From: Gammaproteobacteria bacterium
Lineage (GTDB): Bacteria > Pseudomonadota > Gammaproteobacteria > Ga0077536
Direction: 5' to 3'
Length of the DNA: 64,000 nt
NCBI GenBank assembly: GCA_009692265.1
Contig: SHZM01000005.1
Location: forward strand, 1 to 64,000
Positions 8,246 through 17,305 of this stretch are shown here, one piece after another. The number at the start of each line of letters is the position of its first letter. Position 1 is the stretch's first letter. The translations under genes were made by a program, and so were the position numbers. The notes beneath the pieces are model-generated. The model was not told the DNA's origin. It made no database searches and saw nothing but the letters and a program-made list of their open reading frames with translations.

Positions 8246-8671
8246 TCAGCCGTTGATGTAGGTTTCCAACTGAGCGATCTCAAACTGCTGGTCAGCGATG
8301 ATCGCCTTGACGAGATCGCCGATCGAGATCATTCCCAGCAAGGTGTCACCATCCATGATCGGTAGGTGCCGGATGTGCTTGTCGGTCATCAAGGCCATGC
8401 TCTCCTGCACGGTTTGATTTGGCCGACCGGTGACCACTCGAGTGGTCATGATCTCGCGGACTTGCGTGGTCTTCGAGGAGCGGTCTTGCAGAATCACTTT
8501 GCGCGCGTAGTCGCGTTCCGAGAGCACGCCAACAATTTTTCCCTGCTCCAGTACCAGCACGGCGCCGATGCTTTTGTCAGCCATCAGTGCAACGGCCGAA
8601 TACACCGAATCCTGCGGTGCCACCGAAATTACCGCGTGACCCTTCTGGTTTAGTAACTGTTTAATCAACAT
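8246..8671 (-). CDS. Two-CBS-domain protein
   Basis: A 141-residue protein consisting of two tandem CBS domains (about 8-65 and 75-130), which usually bind adenine nucleotides and act as energy or metabolite sensors. GAVLVLEQGKIVGVLSERDY and HLPIMDGDTLLGMISIGDL are the conserved cores of the two repeats. An ATG at 8671 follows AAGGA at good spacing and matches family starts better than the upstream ATG at 8704. No partner enzyme is adjacent, so the regulated target is unknown. Confidence 0.9.
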   Translation of the reverse strand: MLIKQLLNQKGHAVISVAPQDSVYSAVALMADKSIGAVLVLEQGKIVGVLSERDYARKVILQDRSSKTTQVREIMTTRVVTGRPNQTVQESMALMTDKHIRHLPIMDGDTLLGMISIGDLVKAIIADQQFEIAQLETYING

Positions 8672-8728
8672 CGAATGGTCCTTGCAGCGTGCCTGTAGTG
8701 TCAAAGGTAGTCGGCGTCAGGGGATGAA

Positions 8729-9778
8729 TCAACGTGGCAACCGAAGCGGCATTTCCTGTAACGCGGCCTGTTGTTCACGCAGTGCCAGGATGTGGTCCTG
8801 CCAATAACGTTGCGTATTGAACCAGGGGAAGTGCAGTGGGAACGCGGGATCGTGCCAGCGTCGTGCGAGCCATGCGGCGTAATGCATGATGCGCAAGGTA
8901 CGCAGTGCTTCAATGAGGTTGAGCTCGACCGTATCGAATTCGTGGAAGTCTTCGTAGCCTTCGATCAGATAACCGAATTGCTGCGACATTTCTTCGCGAT
9001 CGCCGGCGACCAACATCCACAGATCCTGCACCGCCGGACCACTCATGCAGTCATCGAGATCAACGAAATGCGGTCCGCTCGGTGCCCACAGGATATTGCC
9101 CGGATGACAATCACCGTGCAGGCGCAGTTGGTGAGTCTCGCCGCTCTGGTCGAAGGCGGATTGCACTTGATCGAGCAATTCGGACACCACGCTTTGGTAA
9201 ACCGGGTGCAGCTCGGCTGGCAGATACTCGCTAGCCAAGATGAACGCACTCGACTCACGACCGAAGCGATCGATCGTTAGCGCCGGACGAGCGCAAAAGC
9301 GCGTAGTGCTGCCGAGAGCGTGGATGCGGCCAATGAAGCGTCCCAGCCAGCGCAAGACCTCCGGATCGTCTAACTCCGGCGCGCGGCCGGGACGATTAGG
9401 GTATAGCGCGAAACGACAATCGTCGTCGTGATGCAGGGTGTGGCCCGCGTTGACTAGCGGTGCGACTACAGGGATCTCGGCCTCGCTTAGCGCGGCGGCG
9501 AAGACATGCTCCTCTTCGATGGCTGGGTCTGACCAGCGCCCAGCGCGATAAAATTTCGCGATGACGGCAGGTTCGTCTTCAATGCCAACTCGATAGACCC
9601 GGTTCTCGTAGCTGTTGAGTGCCAATAAGCGACCATCGGTGCGATAGCCCAAGCGTTCGATAACCTCCAGTACCCGGTCGGGCGAGAGGGTCGCGAACGG
9701 GGTAAATTCGAGCGGTACCGCGGCGGCTGGAGCCGGCGGCGGAGGCGCGCGGTTACCACTAATGGATCGTTTAGCCAT
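8729..9778 (-). CDS. srkA: SrkA/YihE-like stress response kinase
   Basis: A 349-residue aminoglycoside-phosphotransferase-fold Ser/Thr kinase. In E. coli SrkA counteracts stress-induced death pathways. Kinase signatures are AVIAKFYRAGRWSDPAIEEE (nucleotide-binding lysine and following helix), the catalytic loop LRLHGDCHPGNILW and the metal-binding FVDLDDCMSGP. The first 25 residues are a Pro/Ala-rich extension. Its start codon overlaps the stop of the DUF998 gene at 9778, so the two are likely co-transcribed. Confidence 0.88.
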   Translation of the reverse strand: MAKRSISGNRAPPPPAPAAAVPLEFTPFATLSPDRVLEVIERLGYRTDGRLLALNSYENRVYRVGIEDEPAVIAKFYRAGRWSDPAIEEEHVFAAALSEAEIPVVAPLVNAGHTLHHDDDCRFALYPNRPGRAPELDDPEVLRWLGRFIGRIHALGSTTRFCARPALTIDRFGRESSAFILASEYLPAELHPVYQSVVSELLDQVQSAFDQSGETHQLRLHGDCHPGNILWAPSGPHFVDLDDCMSGPAVQDLWMLVAGDREEMSQQFGYLIEGYEDFHEFDTVELNLIEALRTLRIMHYAAWLARRWHDPAFPLHFPWFNTQRYWQDHILALREQQAALQEMPLRLPR

Positions 9779-10476
9779 CAGCGTTTGGGACGACGTCGCC
9801 GGCGCGACGCTTTAATCCTGGGGAGAGCTGAACGAGTCTCGAGTTCCTCGGGCAATTCTCCAATCCGCCAGGTCAATACCGCGAGGACCAGCACCCACAG
9901 CGATAAGATCCCGCTGGCTAAGCGCTGGAACAAGCCTTGCCAAGCGGGATGAAATTCCATTAACAGCAGAGCGACCGCACACCACATCGCGGTGCCGATC
10001 CCGAGTGCCAGGAGCTGGCGCAATTTTTGGTAGCGATTGCCGACGAACCCCCAGGCCACCGCCGCCGCCATCATCAGGCCGAAACCGAGGGCGGCGTAAC
10101 GGTAATGCCACTCCTGACTCGCCGAGATCGCGTCCGCGGCACACCCCGGTTCGCAGGGGTAGACCCCAGAACCGATGCGCGCCAGCCCACCGAGGGCGAG
10201 GAGTGGGGCCGCAAACCACGCGCGGCGATCGCGTCTAAACTGCCAGGCAAGCGTTGCCGCGAACGCGAGGTACAAGCCACCAGTGACGATGAAGCCACCG
10301 ATGGCCATCAATTCTTGGGTCGGGCTGCGTCGCGCGGCGAGTTCGGAAATGAAGTCGGTGAGGTGGCTATAGCCCGGAAAAAGGCTCGCGCAGTAGAGGA
10401 TCATGGCTACCCACCACACCGGCGCGAAGGCTCCACAGAGCAGGCCGACACCTAGGCTGGCTTGGCGAAAATTCAT
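9778..10476 (-). CDS. DUF998 integral membrane protein
   Basis: A 232-residue membrane protein with about six hydrophobic segments, beginning LGVGLLCGAFAPVWWVAMIL and SHLTDFISELAARRSPTQEL, the hallmark loop of DUF998 proteins. GSGVYPCEPGCA resembles the conserved cysteine-containing periplasmic loop. Function is unknown across the family. The tail is strongly basic (RIKASRRRRRPKR). It is the promoter-proximal gene of a two-gene unit with srkA. Confidence 0.85.
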   Translation of the reverse strand: MNFRQASLGVGLLCGAFAPVWWVAMILYCASLFPGYSHLTDFISELAARRSPTQELMAIGGFIVTGGLYLAFAATLAWQFRRDRRAWFAAPLLALGGLARIGSGVYPCEPGCAADAISASQEWHYRYAALGFGLMMAAAVAWGFVGNRYQKLRQLLALGIGTAMWCAVALLLMEFHPAWQGLFQRLASGILSLWVLVLAVLTWRIGELPEELETRSALPRIKASRRRRRPKR

Positions 10477-10583
10477 AGGGGCAGTATACGGGCTTCTACG
10501 CGGGCTCCTCGCGCTTACTCGATTCAGGAGGTGTTCCGGAAGGTTTCGCGATCCTGCCTTTACTTAATCGTGAAAGGTGCGGC

Positions 10584-10985
10584 ATGAAGACATTGTGGCT
10601 TGCGCTGGGGTCCCTGTTGTTAGGTGCCTGCGCCACCAATAAGCCGGTGCTGTATTCCAACGCTGGCGCGGCAGGGGGTGGCGAGGTCGCAATCGCCGAG
10701 TGTCATCAATTGGCTGTAGCAGCTGGTGCGCACCCTACCGGCTCCCAGACAGCGGAAAGTGCACGCGACACGGGCAAAGGTGCCGCAATGGGCGCCGCTA
10801 CCGGTGCAGTTGGTGGTGCGTTGGTCGGCTCGGCGGCGCGCGGTGCCGGGATTGGTTTGGTGACAGGTGCCACGGCCGGCTTGTTAAACTCTATTTTTAA
10901 TACACCGGCACCCAATCCCGCGTACCGCGCCTGCGTTGAACGCTGTTTGCGGGAGCGAGGGTTTGATCCAGTGGGATGGCAGTGA
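10584..10985 (+). CDS. Glycine-zipper lipoprotein
   Basis: A 133-residue predicted outer-membrane lipoprotein. The signal peptide ends in LLGAC, a clear lipobox. Residues about 65-105 are a glycine-zipper segment (GKGAAMGAATGAVGGALVG and following), common in envelope proteins. The C-terminal NPAYRACVERCLRERGF contains two cysteines that could form a disulfide. GAAAGGTGCGGC precedes the ATG. Exact role unknown. Confidence 0.85.
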   Translation: MKTLWLALGSLLLGACATNKPVLYSNAGAAGGGEVAIAECHQLAVAAGAHPTGSQTAESARDTGKGAAMGAATGAVGGALVGSAARGAGIGLVTGATAGLLNSIFNTPAPNPAYRACVERCLRERGFDPVGWQ

Positions 10986-11007
10986 GTTAAATCCCCTAAA
11001 TCCCCCC

Positions 11008-11043
11008 GCCGCAGTGCGGCGACCCCCTTCTTTTTAAAGGGGG
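11008..11043. terminator. Double hairpin between convergent genes
   Basis: Two stem-loops: GCCGC-AGT-GCGGC at 11008-11020 and CCCCCTT-CTTTTTA-AAGGGGG at 11023-11043. They lie between the convergent lipoprotein and SDR genes. The sequence resembles widespread C-rich intergenic repeats. It probably terminates transcription from both sides. Confidence 0.6.
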
Positions 11044-11054
11044 CCGCGTGCGAG

Positions 11055-11816
11055 TCAGAGGTTGCCTTTGTGTTGTACGCCGTCGACTGGCAGCATCACC
11101 CCTGAAATCCAGCTCGCTTTCTGCGAGGCTAGAAACACCACCGCGTTGGCGATTTCTTCCGGTCGACCCATGCGGCCAAACGGGATCGTCGCGACCACGC
11201 CGTCGTAAAACGCCTTGTTACCCTTGTGCACGCCATCCCAGAAGCCGTCGGGAAAATCGATCGAGCCTGGCGCAACGCAGTTCACGCGAATGCCTTTCGG
11301 CGCGAGTTCCATCGCCATGCTCTTGGAATGACTGATCAAGGCGGCCTTCACCGCGGCATACGCCGCGACCCCGGGCAGGCTCGCTTCCAAGCCGGAAATC
11401 GAGCTGATGTGGATCACCGCGCCGCCGCCTTGTTGTTCCATCCACGGCGTAACTTTCCAGGTTGCGCGAACGGCGGCCATCATGTCGACAGCGAGGCTTG
11501 CCGACCAGCCCTGTTCATCGTCGGTGACCCCAAAGCCGGAAGGGTTGTTAACAAGCACATCTACACGACCGAGCGCGCTTTTCGCTGCATCAAGGAAACC
11601 TGCTAAGGCCTCGGCCTTGCCAACATCACAACTCGCCGCAAACGCGGTTACACCCAACCCGGCGATCTCGGCGCGCGCTTGCTCTAACGCTTCGGCGCCG
11701 CGGGCGCAAATCGCGACATTGGCACCTTCGCGCGCAAACTCCAGCGCGATGGCTCGACCGATCCCCTTACTCGCACCGGTCACGATGACCCCTTTACCTT
11801 TTAACCCTAGATCCAT
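11055..11816 (-). CDS. SDR family NAD(P)-dependent oxidoreductase
   Basis: A 253-residue classical short-chain dehydrogenase/reductase. The Rossmann motif TGASKGIG lies at about residues 13-20, the NNPSG motif near 90, the catalytic serine in HISSISG, and Tyr/Lys in AAYAAVKAA. VNCVAPGSI and the C-terminal SWISGVMLPVDG are typical. NNPSG instead of NNAG is found in several fatty-acid or sterol type SDRs. The substrate cannot be told from sequence. A strong AGGGGGAG precedes the ATG. It is separate from the NfeD/QmcA pair upstream. Confidence 0.9.
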   Translation of the reverse strand: MDLGLKGKGVIVTGASKGIGRAIALEFAREGANVAICARGAEALEQARAEIAGLGVTAFAASCDVGKAEALAGFLDAAKSALGRVDVLVNNPSGFGVTDDEQGWSASLAVDMMAAVRATWKVTPWMEQQGGGAVIHISSISGLEASLPGVAAYAAVKAALISHSKSMAMELAPKGIRVNCVAPGSIDFPDGFWDGVHKGNKAFYDGVVATIPFGRMGRPEEIANAVVFLASQKASWISGVMLPVDGVQHKGNL

Positions 11817-11861
11817 TGCTCCCCCTTGTGAGTAAAAATCTAAACTCCAAACTCGCGCGGC

Positions 11862-12308
11862 TTAAGCGGCGCGGTTCACGCGTAGTACGGTTCCCTCGAC
11901 GCCGTTTACGATGACGGCAGTTCCCGCCGGCATATCCTCGCCTTCGACTCGCCACATCGTATCGTCCACATGCAGGCGACCGACGCCATTGACGATCGGT
12001 TCGTCTAGGGTAAACCGGCGAGCGACGATCTGTAGCCCGCGTTGATTCAAGTTCGGATGGCTGGTGATCTCTGGATTCGCTGCACGATGTCGCCGCCATA
12101 AAATAATCGAGGCCATCGACACGATCGCGAAAAATAAGAGTTGTACCTGCCAATCGAGAGTCGGGATCAGCCACGTCAGCGCACCGGTTATCACCGCGCC
12201 GATCCCGAACCACAATAAGAAACTACCAGGGAATACGGTCTCGGCGATCATCAAGCCGATCCCCAGTAACAACCAGTGCCAAAAGACTAGAGGCCCCATA
12301 GCGCTCAT
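11862..12308 (-). CDS. NfeD-like membrane protein
   Basis: A 148-residue short NfeD: N-terminal membrane helices (residues about 6-85, LLLGIGLMIAETVFPGSFLLWFG split around a loop) followed by an OB-fold domain with NGVGRLHVDDTMWRVEGED and PAGTAVIVNGVEGTVLRV. NfeD proteins are partners of SPFH/stomatin proteins in membrane microdomains. It overlaps the upstream qmcA-like gene by 4 bp, the usual arrangement. Confidence 0.93.
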   Translation of the reverse strand: MSAMGPLVFWHWLLLGIGLMIAETVFPGSFLLWFGIGAVITGALTWLIPTLDWQVQLLFFAIVSMASIILWRRHRAANPEITSHPNLNQRGLQIVARRFTLDEPIVNGVGRLHVDDTMWRVEGEDMPAGTAVIVNGVEGTVLRVNRAA

Positions 12309-13234
12309 GTTTTCTCGACTCGATCACGCAATGCATCGCGGGCCAGTTCACCGATCCCGGCCAACGATCCGAGCACCCCAGAGGTTTCGATCGGCATGAA
12401 GATAATTTTCTGATTCGGCGCGACGCCGATGCTGCGCAAGGCCTCGACGTATTTAAGCGCGACAAAGTAATTCACCGCTTGCACGCTGCCGCTACCGATC
12501 GCCTCGGACACGACCTTGGTGGCTTTTGCCTCGGCATCGGCCAAGCGTTCACGTGCTTCGGCGTCCTTGAACGCAGCCTCTCTGCGACCTTCGGCTTCCA
12601 GCACGGCGGCTTGCTTCTCGCCTTCGGCTTTTAAGATCGAGGCCTGGCGCGCGCCTTCGGCTTCAAGGATCGACGCACGCTTCTCTCGCTCCGCTTTCAT
12701 TTGGCGCGCCATCGCCTCGACGAGATCCTGTGGCGGAGTGATGTCCTTGATCTCGATGCGGGTGACCTTAAGACCCCAGGGGTGGGTTGCCTCGTCGATG
12801 ACCGTCAGCAGTTTCGAATTAATGACGTCGCGCTTCGATAACGATTCATCAAGATCCATCGATCCCAATACAGTTCGAATATTGGTCATCGTCAGATTCA
12901 GTACGGCGTTTTCAAGATCGGTTATTTCGTAGGCCGCGCGTGCCGCGTCGAGCACTTGGTAGAACACCACACCGTCTACTCTGACCACTGCGTTATCGCG
13001 CGTGATGATTTCCTGAAAGGGAACTTCGAGCACCTGCTCCATCATGTTGATCTCGCGACCAACACTGTCGACATAGGGTACGATCAATCCGAGACCAGGG
13101 CGCAGGGTTTTGCGGTAGCGCCCGAAGCGCTCAACAGTCCACTCGTACCCTTGGGGCACGATTCGGGCAGCTTTATAGAGAGTGACAATTACTAGCACAA
13201 CGAAGCCAACGACGAATGAGCCACCGATATCCAT
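12305..13234 (-). CDS. qmcA: SPFH/stomatin-like membrane protein QmcA
   Basis: A 309-residue band-7 protein anchored by one N-terminal helix (FVVGFVVLVIVTLYKAARIV). The SPFH domain spans about residues 25-190 with VPQGYEWTVERFGRYRKTL and the usual EVPFQEIITRDNAVVRVDG. A long alanine/glutamate coiled coil (REKRASILEAEGARQASILK onward) follows. It oligomerises on the membrane and may assist FtsH-type quality control in relatives. An ATG at 13234 follows AGGAGG. Paired with NfeD by a 4-bp overlap. Confidence 0.93.
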   Translation of the reverse strand: MDIGGSFVVGFVVLVIVTLYKAARIVPQGYEWTVERFGRYRKTLRPGLGLIVPYVDSVGREINMMEQVLEVPFQEIITRDNAVVRVDGVVFYQVLDAARAAYEITDLENAVLNLTMTNIRTVLGSMDLDESLSKRDVINSKLLTVIDEATHPWGLKVTRIEIKDITPPQDLVEAMARQMKAEREKRASILEAEGARQASILKAEGEKQAAVLEAEGRREAAFKDAEARERLADAEAKATKVVSEAIGSGSVQAVNYFVALKYVEALRSIGVAPNQKIIFMPIETSGVLGSLAGIGELARDALRDRVEKT

Positions 13235-13334
13235 GCTTCCCTCCTGTTTAGTTCCCACGCGATGGGCGCAGTCTAGTTTAACGGGCCGGGGGAGACATCC
13301 TTCAGGCGCTTCGGGATTCCCCTAGTCGAATGGT

Positions 13335-13535
13335 TCAGGCGTGCATCGCGTAGAGCGATTGTTGTGCCTGAACCGCTTCTACATGTGCGCGGTACCAGCT
13401 ATTGCATCGCTCCCAGAATGCCCCGGTCTCGGATTCGGCTTGATCCTGTGACTCGATCGGATGGTTTTCCATGTGCCGATGCTCGCAACCGCAAACATCG
13501 CAGGATTGGACCCAGACAAGTTCTACTTCAGACAT
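13335..13535 (-). CDS. Small Cys/His-containing hypothetical protein
   Basis: A 66-residue acidic protein from an ATG at 13535 with GGGAG upstream. The N-terminal SCDVCGCEHRHMENH cluster could hold a metal, possibly as a zinc knuckle. The rest is helical with aromatic residues (FWERCNSWYRAHVEAVQA). No named family recognised. It stands alone between the qmcA promoter region and the VIT1 gene. An inverted repeat (GTTAGTG/CACTAAC, 13580-13598) lies upstream. Confidence 0.5.
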   Translation of the reverse strand: MSEVELVWVQSCDVCGCEHRHMENHPIESQDQAESETGAFWERCNSWYRAHVEAVQAQQSLYAMHA

Positions 13536-13672
13536 TGCATTCAACTCCCAGAGGTTCAACGAATGAATTCGGCTCTGGAGTTAGTGTCCAGCACTAACGG
13601 TTAGATGAGAAGTCGGGAAATGTAAGCAATCGCGAAAACGCCGTTAAACAACGAAACGCCGCCGGAATTGCA

Positions 13673-14713
13673 TCACATTCCGATGGCGATTCGATCGAAC
13701 CAGAGGCCGAGCAGGTAGGACACGAACCCGGCCCCGCCGCCGATCACGACCATCCGTGCGCCGCTCTGCCAGGCACTCCGGCCGGTAAATAAACTCAACG
13801 CCGCGCCGACGAGAAATAAACCGACCAGTGCGACCGCGCTCGACGCGGCGATGGCATGCGAACTTGCTCCCCACAGTAAGGGCACCAAAGGCAGCGCGGC
13901 ACCGATAGCAAACGCAGTGAAAGAAGCAATCGCCGCTCTCCACGGCGAGCCTAATTCTTCCGGGTTCAAGCCAAGTTCTTCGCGCGCCATGGTTGCCAGC
14001 GCGTGCTCGGGATTTTGAAAGAGCTCACGCGCGAAACTGCGAGCGGCGTCGAGGTCGAGGCCACGGGCGTTATAGATCAACGCCAGCTCTTCCATTTCTT
14101 CCTCGGGATAGTTTTCGAGTTCCGCACGCTCCAACGCGATCTGAGATTCGAAGACTTCACGCTGTGAGCGCATCGACAGATACTCGCCAGACGCCATCGA
14201 TAAGGCACCTGCGAGCAAGCCGGCGGTGCCCGCCAACATGACCGCCGGGGGAGCACTTCCGGCGCCTGCGACAGCCATGATTAAACAGGTGTTGGAGACC
14301 AAGCCGTCATTGATGCCGAATACTGCCGCCCGCAAGTTGCCGCCGCCGGCGACCACGCGGTGACGCGCGCCAACTTCCGACAGCTGAGACGGCATCGCGT
14401 GACCCGGCGACAGCGACCCCGAGTGCAGCACTGATAAACCACGCACTTTCATCGTTGCCAACACTGGCTTTATCGCACGTGGTCCCAGTCGACGGATTAA
14501 CCAAGCGACAAGTCGGGCCCGGGTTCCGGGTACAAAGGGTGGTGGCTCAGCAATTCCCGCAACCCAAAGCTTGGCTTGATCATCGGCTGCGGTGGCCAGC
14601 GCGCGGAACATGTCAGCGATTTTTGGATCTGGCTCGCCCGCCGCGATAATGCGATAAAGCCACGCCGATTGGCGCTCTTCATGCCAGTTGTCGTGACTGT
14701 TCGCCGCTTGCAT
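13673..14713 (-). CDS. VIT1/CCC1 family iron/manganese transporter with N-terminal helical domain
   Basis: A 346-residue protein. Residues 1-110 form a helical, rubrerythrin-like region (NWHEERQSAWLYRIIAA, ATAADDQAKLW), a common fusion in bacterial VIT1 proteins, thought to bind metal. From about 125 the VIT1 domain begins with AAVFGINDGLVSNTCLIMAV, then ASGEYLSMRSQREVFESQI and the cytosolic helix ERAELENYPEEEMEELALIY. Three C-terminal helices follow. Predicted role: export or sequestration of Fe(II)/Mn(II) across the inner membrane. Stand-alone gene. Confidence 0.9.
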   Translation of the reverse strand: MQAANSHDNWHEERQSAWLYRIIAAGEPDPKIADMFRALATAADDQAKLWVAGIAEPPPFVPGTRARLVAWLIRRLGPRAIKPVLATMKVRGLSVLHSGSLSPGHAMPSQLSEVGARHRVVAGGGNLRAAVFGINDGLVSNTCLIMAVAGAGSAPPAVMLAGTAGLLAGALSMASGEYLSMRSQREVFESQIALERAELENYPEEEMEELALIYNARGLDLDAARSFARELFQNPEHALATMAREELGLNPEELGSPWRAAIASFTAFAIGAALPLVPLLWGASSHAIAASSAVALVGLFLVGAALSLFTGRSAWQSGARMVVIGGGAGFVSYLLGLWFDRIAIGM

Positions 14714-14790
14714 GGCGAGAGGGTAGCACAGGCATTATTGGTGGGAGCGCCCTATGCAGAGTTAACACGAAGTTGTCGGCACCTGCCAGG

Positions 14791-15030
14791 CTAGAGCGAC
14801 ACGGTGCGCAATAAGTCAGACGTGCGCTCCAGGGGATTCGCATAAATCCGGCGTAACCCGGTGCAGTCCTGGGGGTCGAACACTTCTAACTCTTCGAGCT
14901 TGGCGCGATAGAACGCCTGATCGTCACGTAACCGCTGTTTACGATCCTCAAGCCGGTCCGAATAAATCTGGACCAGGTTTGTTAACGAAGACGCCTGTTC
15001 TGAATTCGGGAGGCAGGCTTTGTTGTACAT
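14791..15030 (-). CDS. Small hypothetical helical protein
   Basis: A 79-residue protein starting at an ATG at 15030 behind AGAGGTG. The central segment (IYSDRLEDRKQRLRDDQAFY) is charged and likely coiled-coil, and the end is LERTSDLLRTVSL. The frame stays open upstream to 15198, but that part looks non-coding. It lies just downstream of rep on the same strand. No family recognised. Confidence 0.55.
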   Translation of the reverse strand: MYNKACLPNSEQASSLTNLVQIYSDRLEDRKQRLRDDQAFYRAKLEELEVFDPQDCTGLRRIYANPLERTSDLLRTVSL

Positions 15031-15215
15031 AGTGGGCACCTCTGACTTTATTTCTGAGCACAGTTCGTGCCATCCCGTGATAAGGCGCGATAAGGGCGTT
15101 GATCTGCGGCTATCAGTCGGCAGGTAGTCCCCACGGATGGCTGACACATTTATCACCAACACACCAGCATGCCTTTTTCTGTCACTTCCCGACGACATTG
15201 CTCGTACGGAGCTCT

Positions 15216-17213
15216 TTAAGATCCGAGCATTCCTTTCAAGCTCGCGAGCGTTGCACGGCCTGAAGCGCGATCGGTCGTGGTATTGCTTGCGCCGTCCAGC
15301 ACGAGGTCCTCGCGGGGCAGCTCTTCCAAAAACCGGCTAGGCTGGCAATCTTCAGTCTTGCCAAAGCGGCGACGCGTTCGCGCATAAGAAATCGTCAAAC
15401 TTTGTTGCGCGCGGGTGATTCCCACATACGCCAGGCGGCGTTCTTCTTCGACGGTATCGGCGTCGATACTCGCGCGGTGGGGCAGGATGTTTTCTTCGAA
15501 GCCAACGAGATAGACATGCGGGAACTCAAGACCTTTCGCCGCGTGCAAGGTCATCAAGGCCAGGCAATCGCGATCGTCTTCCTCCTCCTTGCGATCCAGC
15601 ATGTCGAACAAGGTCAGAGCGGCGATAACTCCGCTGAGATCACGCCCACCGTCCTGCGTCTCCAGCCGCGCAATCCAATCGATAAGATCGCCGACATTGG
15701 CCTTGCGTCGGGCCGCGTCTTCAGGTGCCTCGCTGGTTTCCTCCAACCAATCGTCGTAGCACAGATCGGCGACGACCTGGCGCGCGAGCGCTGCCGGCGA
15801 GCTCCCGTCGCTGGTAGGTTGCAAGCTGTGTATCCAATGGCCAAATTCCCGCGCCAGTTTCACCACCCGCGGTGTGGCGCGAGCGGCAAAGGCTTCGCTG
15901 TTCAAAGTGGCGCATAACGAGCGTTTGATGGATGCGGCGACTTGCACCAGCACTTCGACGCTGGCGGAGCCGAGTCCACGCCGCGGACTGTTGATCACGC
16001 GTAACAACGCGTTGTCGTCATCAGGATTGGCAATCAATCTCAGGTAGCACAGAAGATCTTTAATTTCCGCCGCATCGAAAAATGAACGACTCCCTGATAG
16101 CAAATAGGGAATCGCGCGCTCCCGCAAGGCACCTTCGAACACCCGGGCTTGGTGGTTGCCGCGAAAGAGGATCGCGAAATCCTTGAACGCAGTGCCGTGC
16201 ACAACCCGATGGTGGTTGATCATATTGACGATATTTTCCGCTTCCGCGAATTCGTCCGCAGCGCCGATCACCTTTATTCGTTCGCCGAAGCCGCGTTCGC
16301 TCCAGAGCTTTTTATCGAAGACATGCGGATTACTCGCGATCAGTTGGTTCGCCGCCTTGAGGATAATTCCCATTGAGCGGTAGTTCTGTTCGAGTTTGAT
16401 GATTTTTAACGCTGGGAAGTCGCCGGTGAGCTTGGCTAGATTTTCCGGGCGCGCGCCGCGCCACGCGTAGATCGACTGATCATCATCGCCAACCGCGGTC
16501 AGGCGCCCGCGCGCTCCGACCAGCAGCTTGACGAGTTCATACTGTGCGAGGTTTGTATCTTGGTACTCATCGACCAGCAAAAATCTGATTTTAGTCTGCC
16601 ATGTCGCCAGTAAGTCCGGGTCCGCTTTGAATAGGCGCGCTGGCAGAAAAATCAAATCATCGAAATCAACCGCGTTAAAGGCCAACAGCATCCGGGCATA
16701 TTCCGGATAGCAGGCGAGCGCGGCGCGGGCGAGAGGGTCCCCGCCGTCCGCGCTGGCGGCTGACGGGTCGAGCAAGGCGCTTTTCCAGCTGGAGATCCGT
16801 TGCTGCAACGCGCCCAGATCAAAAGTATTTGAAGCTAGTTCGCGGCGGGCGACGTCCGCGAGCGCGGACTCGCTGTCACGCGAATCGAAAATGGTGAATC
16901 TCGGGCGTAGACCGCACCGTGCAAATTCCTCGCGCAGGATCCTCAGTCCCAAGGTGTGAAAGGTCGACACCCACGGGCGTAAGTTGCCGTCGCGCCTGAG
17001 GAGAGCCGAGACCCGCGATTGCATCTCCTTCGCGGCCTTATTCGTAAAAGTAATCGCGGCTATGGATTCCGGCGCGGCTTGCCGGCTGCTCACGAGGTGG
17101 GCGATTTTGTGCGCGATCACGCGCGTTTTGCCGCTCCCCGCGCCCGCGAGAACGAGCAACGGACCTTCGGTGTAGCGCACGGCTTCGCGCTGCGGGGGAT
17201 TTAGATCGCGCAC
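15216..17213 (-). CDS. rep: ATP-dependent DNA helicase Rep (UvrD family)
   Basis: A 665-residue superfamily 1A 3'-5' helicase that helps replication forks past bound proteins. Motifs in order: Q-motif LNPPQREAVRYTEGPLLVLA, Walker A AGAGSGKT (about 23-30), ITFTNKAAKEM, LLVDEYQDTN (Walker B), GDDDQSIYAWRGA (III), LEQNYRS (IV), MTLHAAKGLEFPHVYLVGFE (V) and RRLAYVGITRAQ (VI). Length matches E. coli Rep (673). It lacks the long C-terminus of UvrD. Intact. Confidence 0.95.
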   Translation of the reverse strand: MRDLNPPQREAVRYTEGPLLVLAGAGSGKTRVIAHKIAHLVSSRQAAPESIAAITFTNKAAKEMQSRVSALLRRDGNLRPWVSTFHTLGLRILREEFARCGLRPRFTIFDSRDSESALADVARRELASNTFDLGALQQRISSWKSALLDPSAASADGGDPLARAALACYPEYARMLLAFNAVDFDDLIFLPARLFKADPDLLATWQTKIRFLLVDEYQDTNLAQYELVKLLVGARGRLTAVGDDDQSIYAWRGARPENLAKLTGDFPALKIIKLEQNYRSMGIILKAANQLIASNPHVFDKKLWSERGFGERIKVIGAADEFAEAENIVNMINHHRVVHGTAFKDFAILFRGNHQARVFEGALRERAIPYLLSGSRSFFDAAEIKDLLCYLRLIANPDDDNALLRVINSPRRGLGSASVEVLVQVAASIKRSLCATLNSEAFAARATPRVVKLAREFGHWIHSLQPTSDGSSPAALARQVVADLCYDDWLEETSEAPEDAARRKANVGDLIDWIARLETQDGGRDLSGVIAALTLFDMLDRKEEEDDRDCLALMTLHAAKGLEFPHVYLVGFEENILPHRASIDADTVEEERRLAYVGITRAQQSLTISYARTRRRFGKTEDCQPSRFLEELPREDLVLDGASNTTTDRASGRATLASLKGMLGS

Positions 17214-17305
17214 AGAAAGTTAAACCTGGAAAGTGCAGTAGAGCGAGCGCGGGATTCTACGGAAGAAGGGAGGTCGTCGCGAGGAGATTGCTCAGTTGCG
17301 GGAAC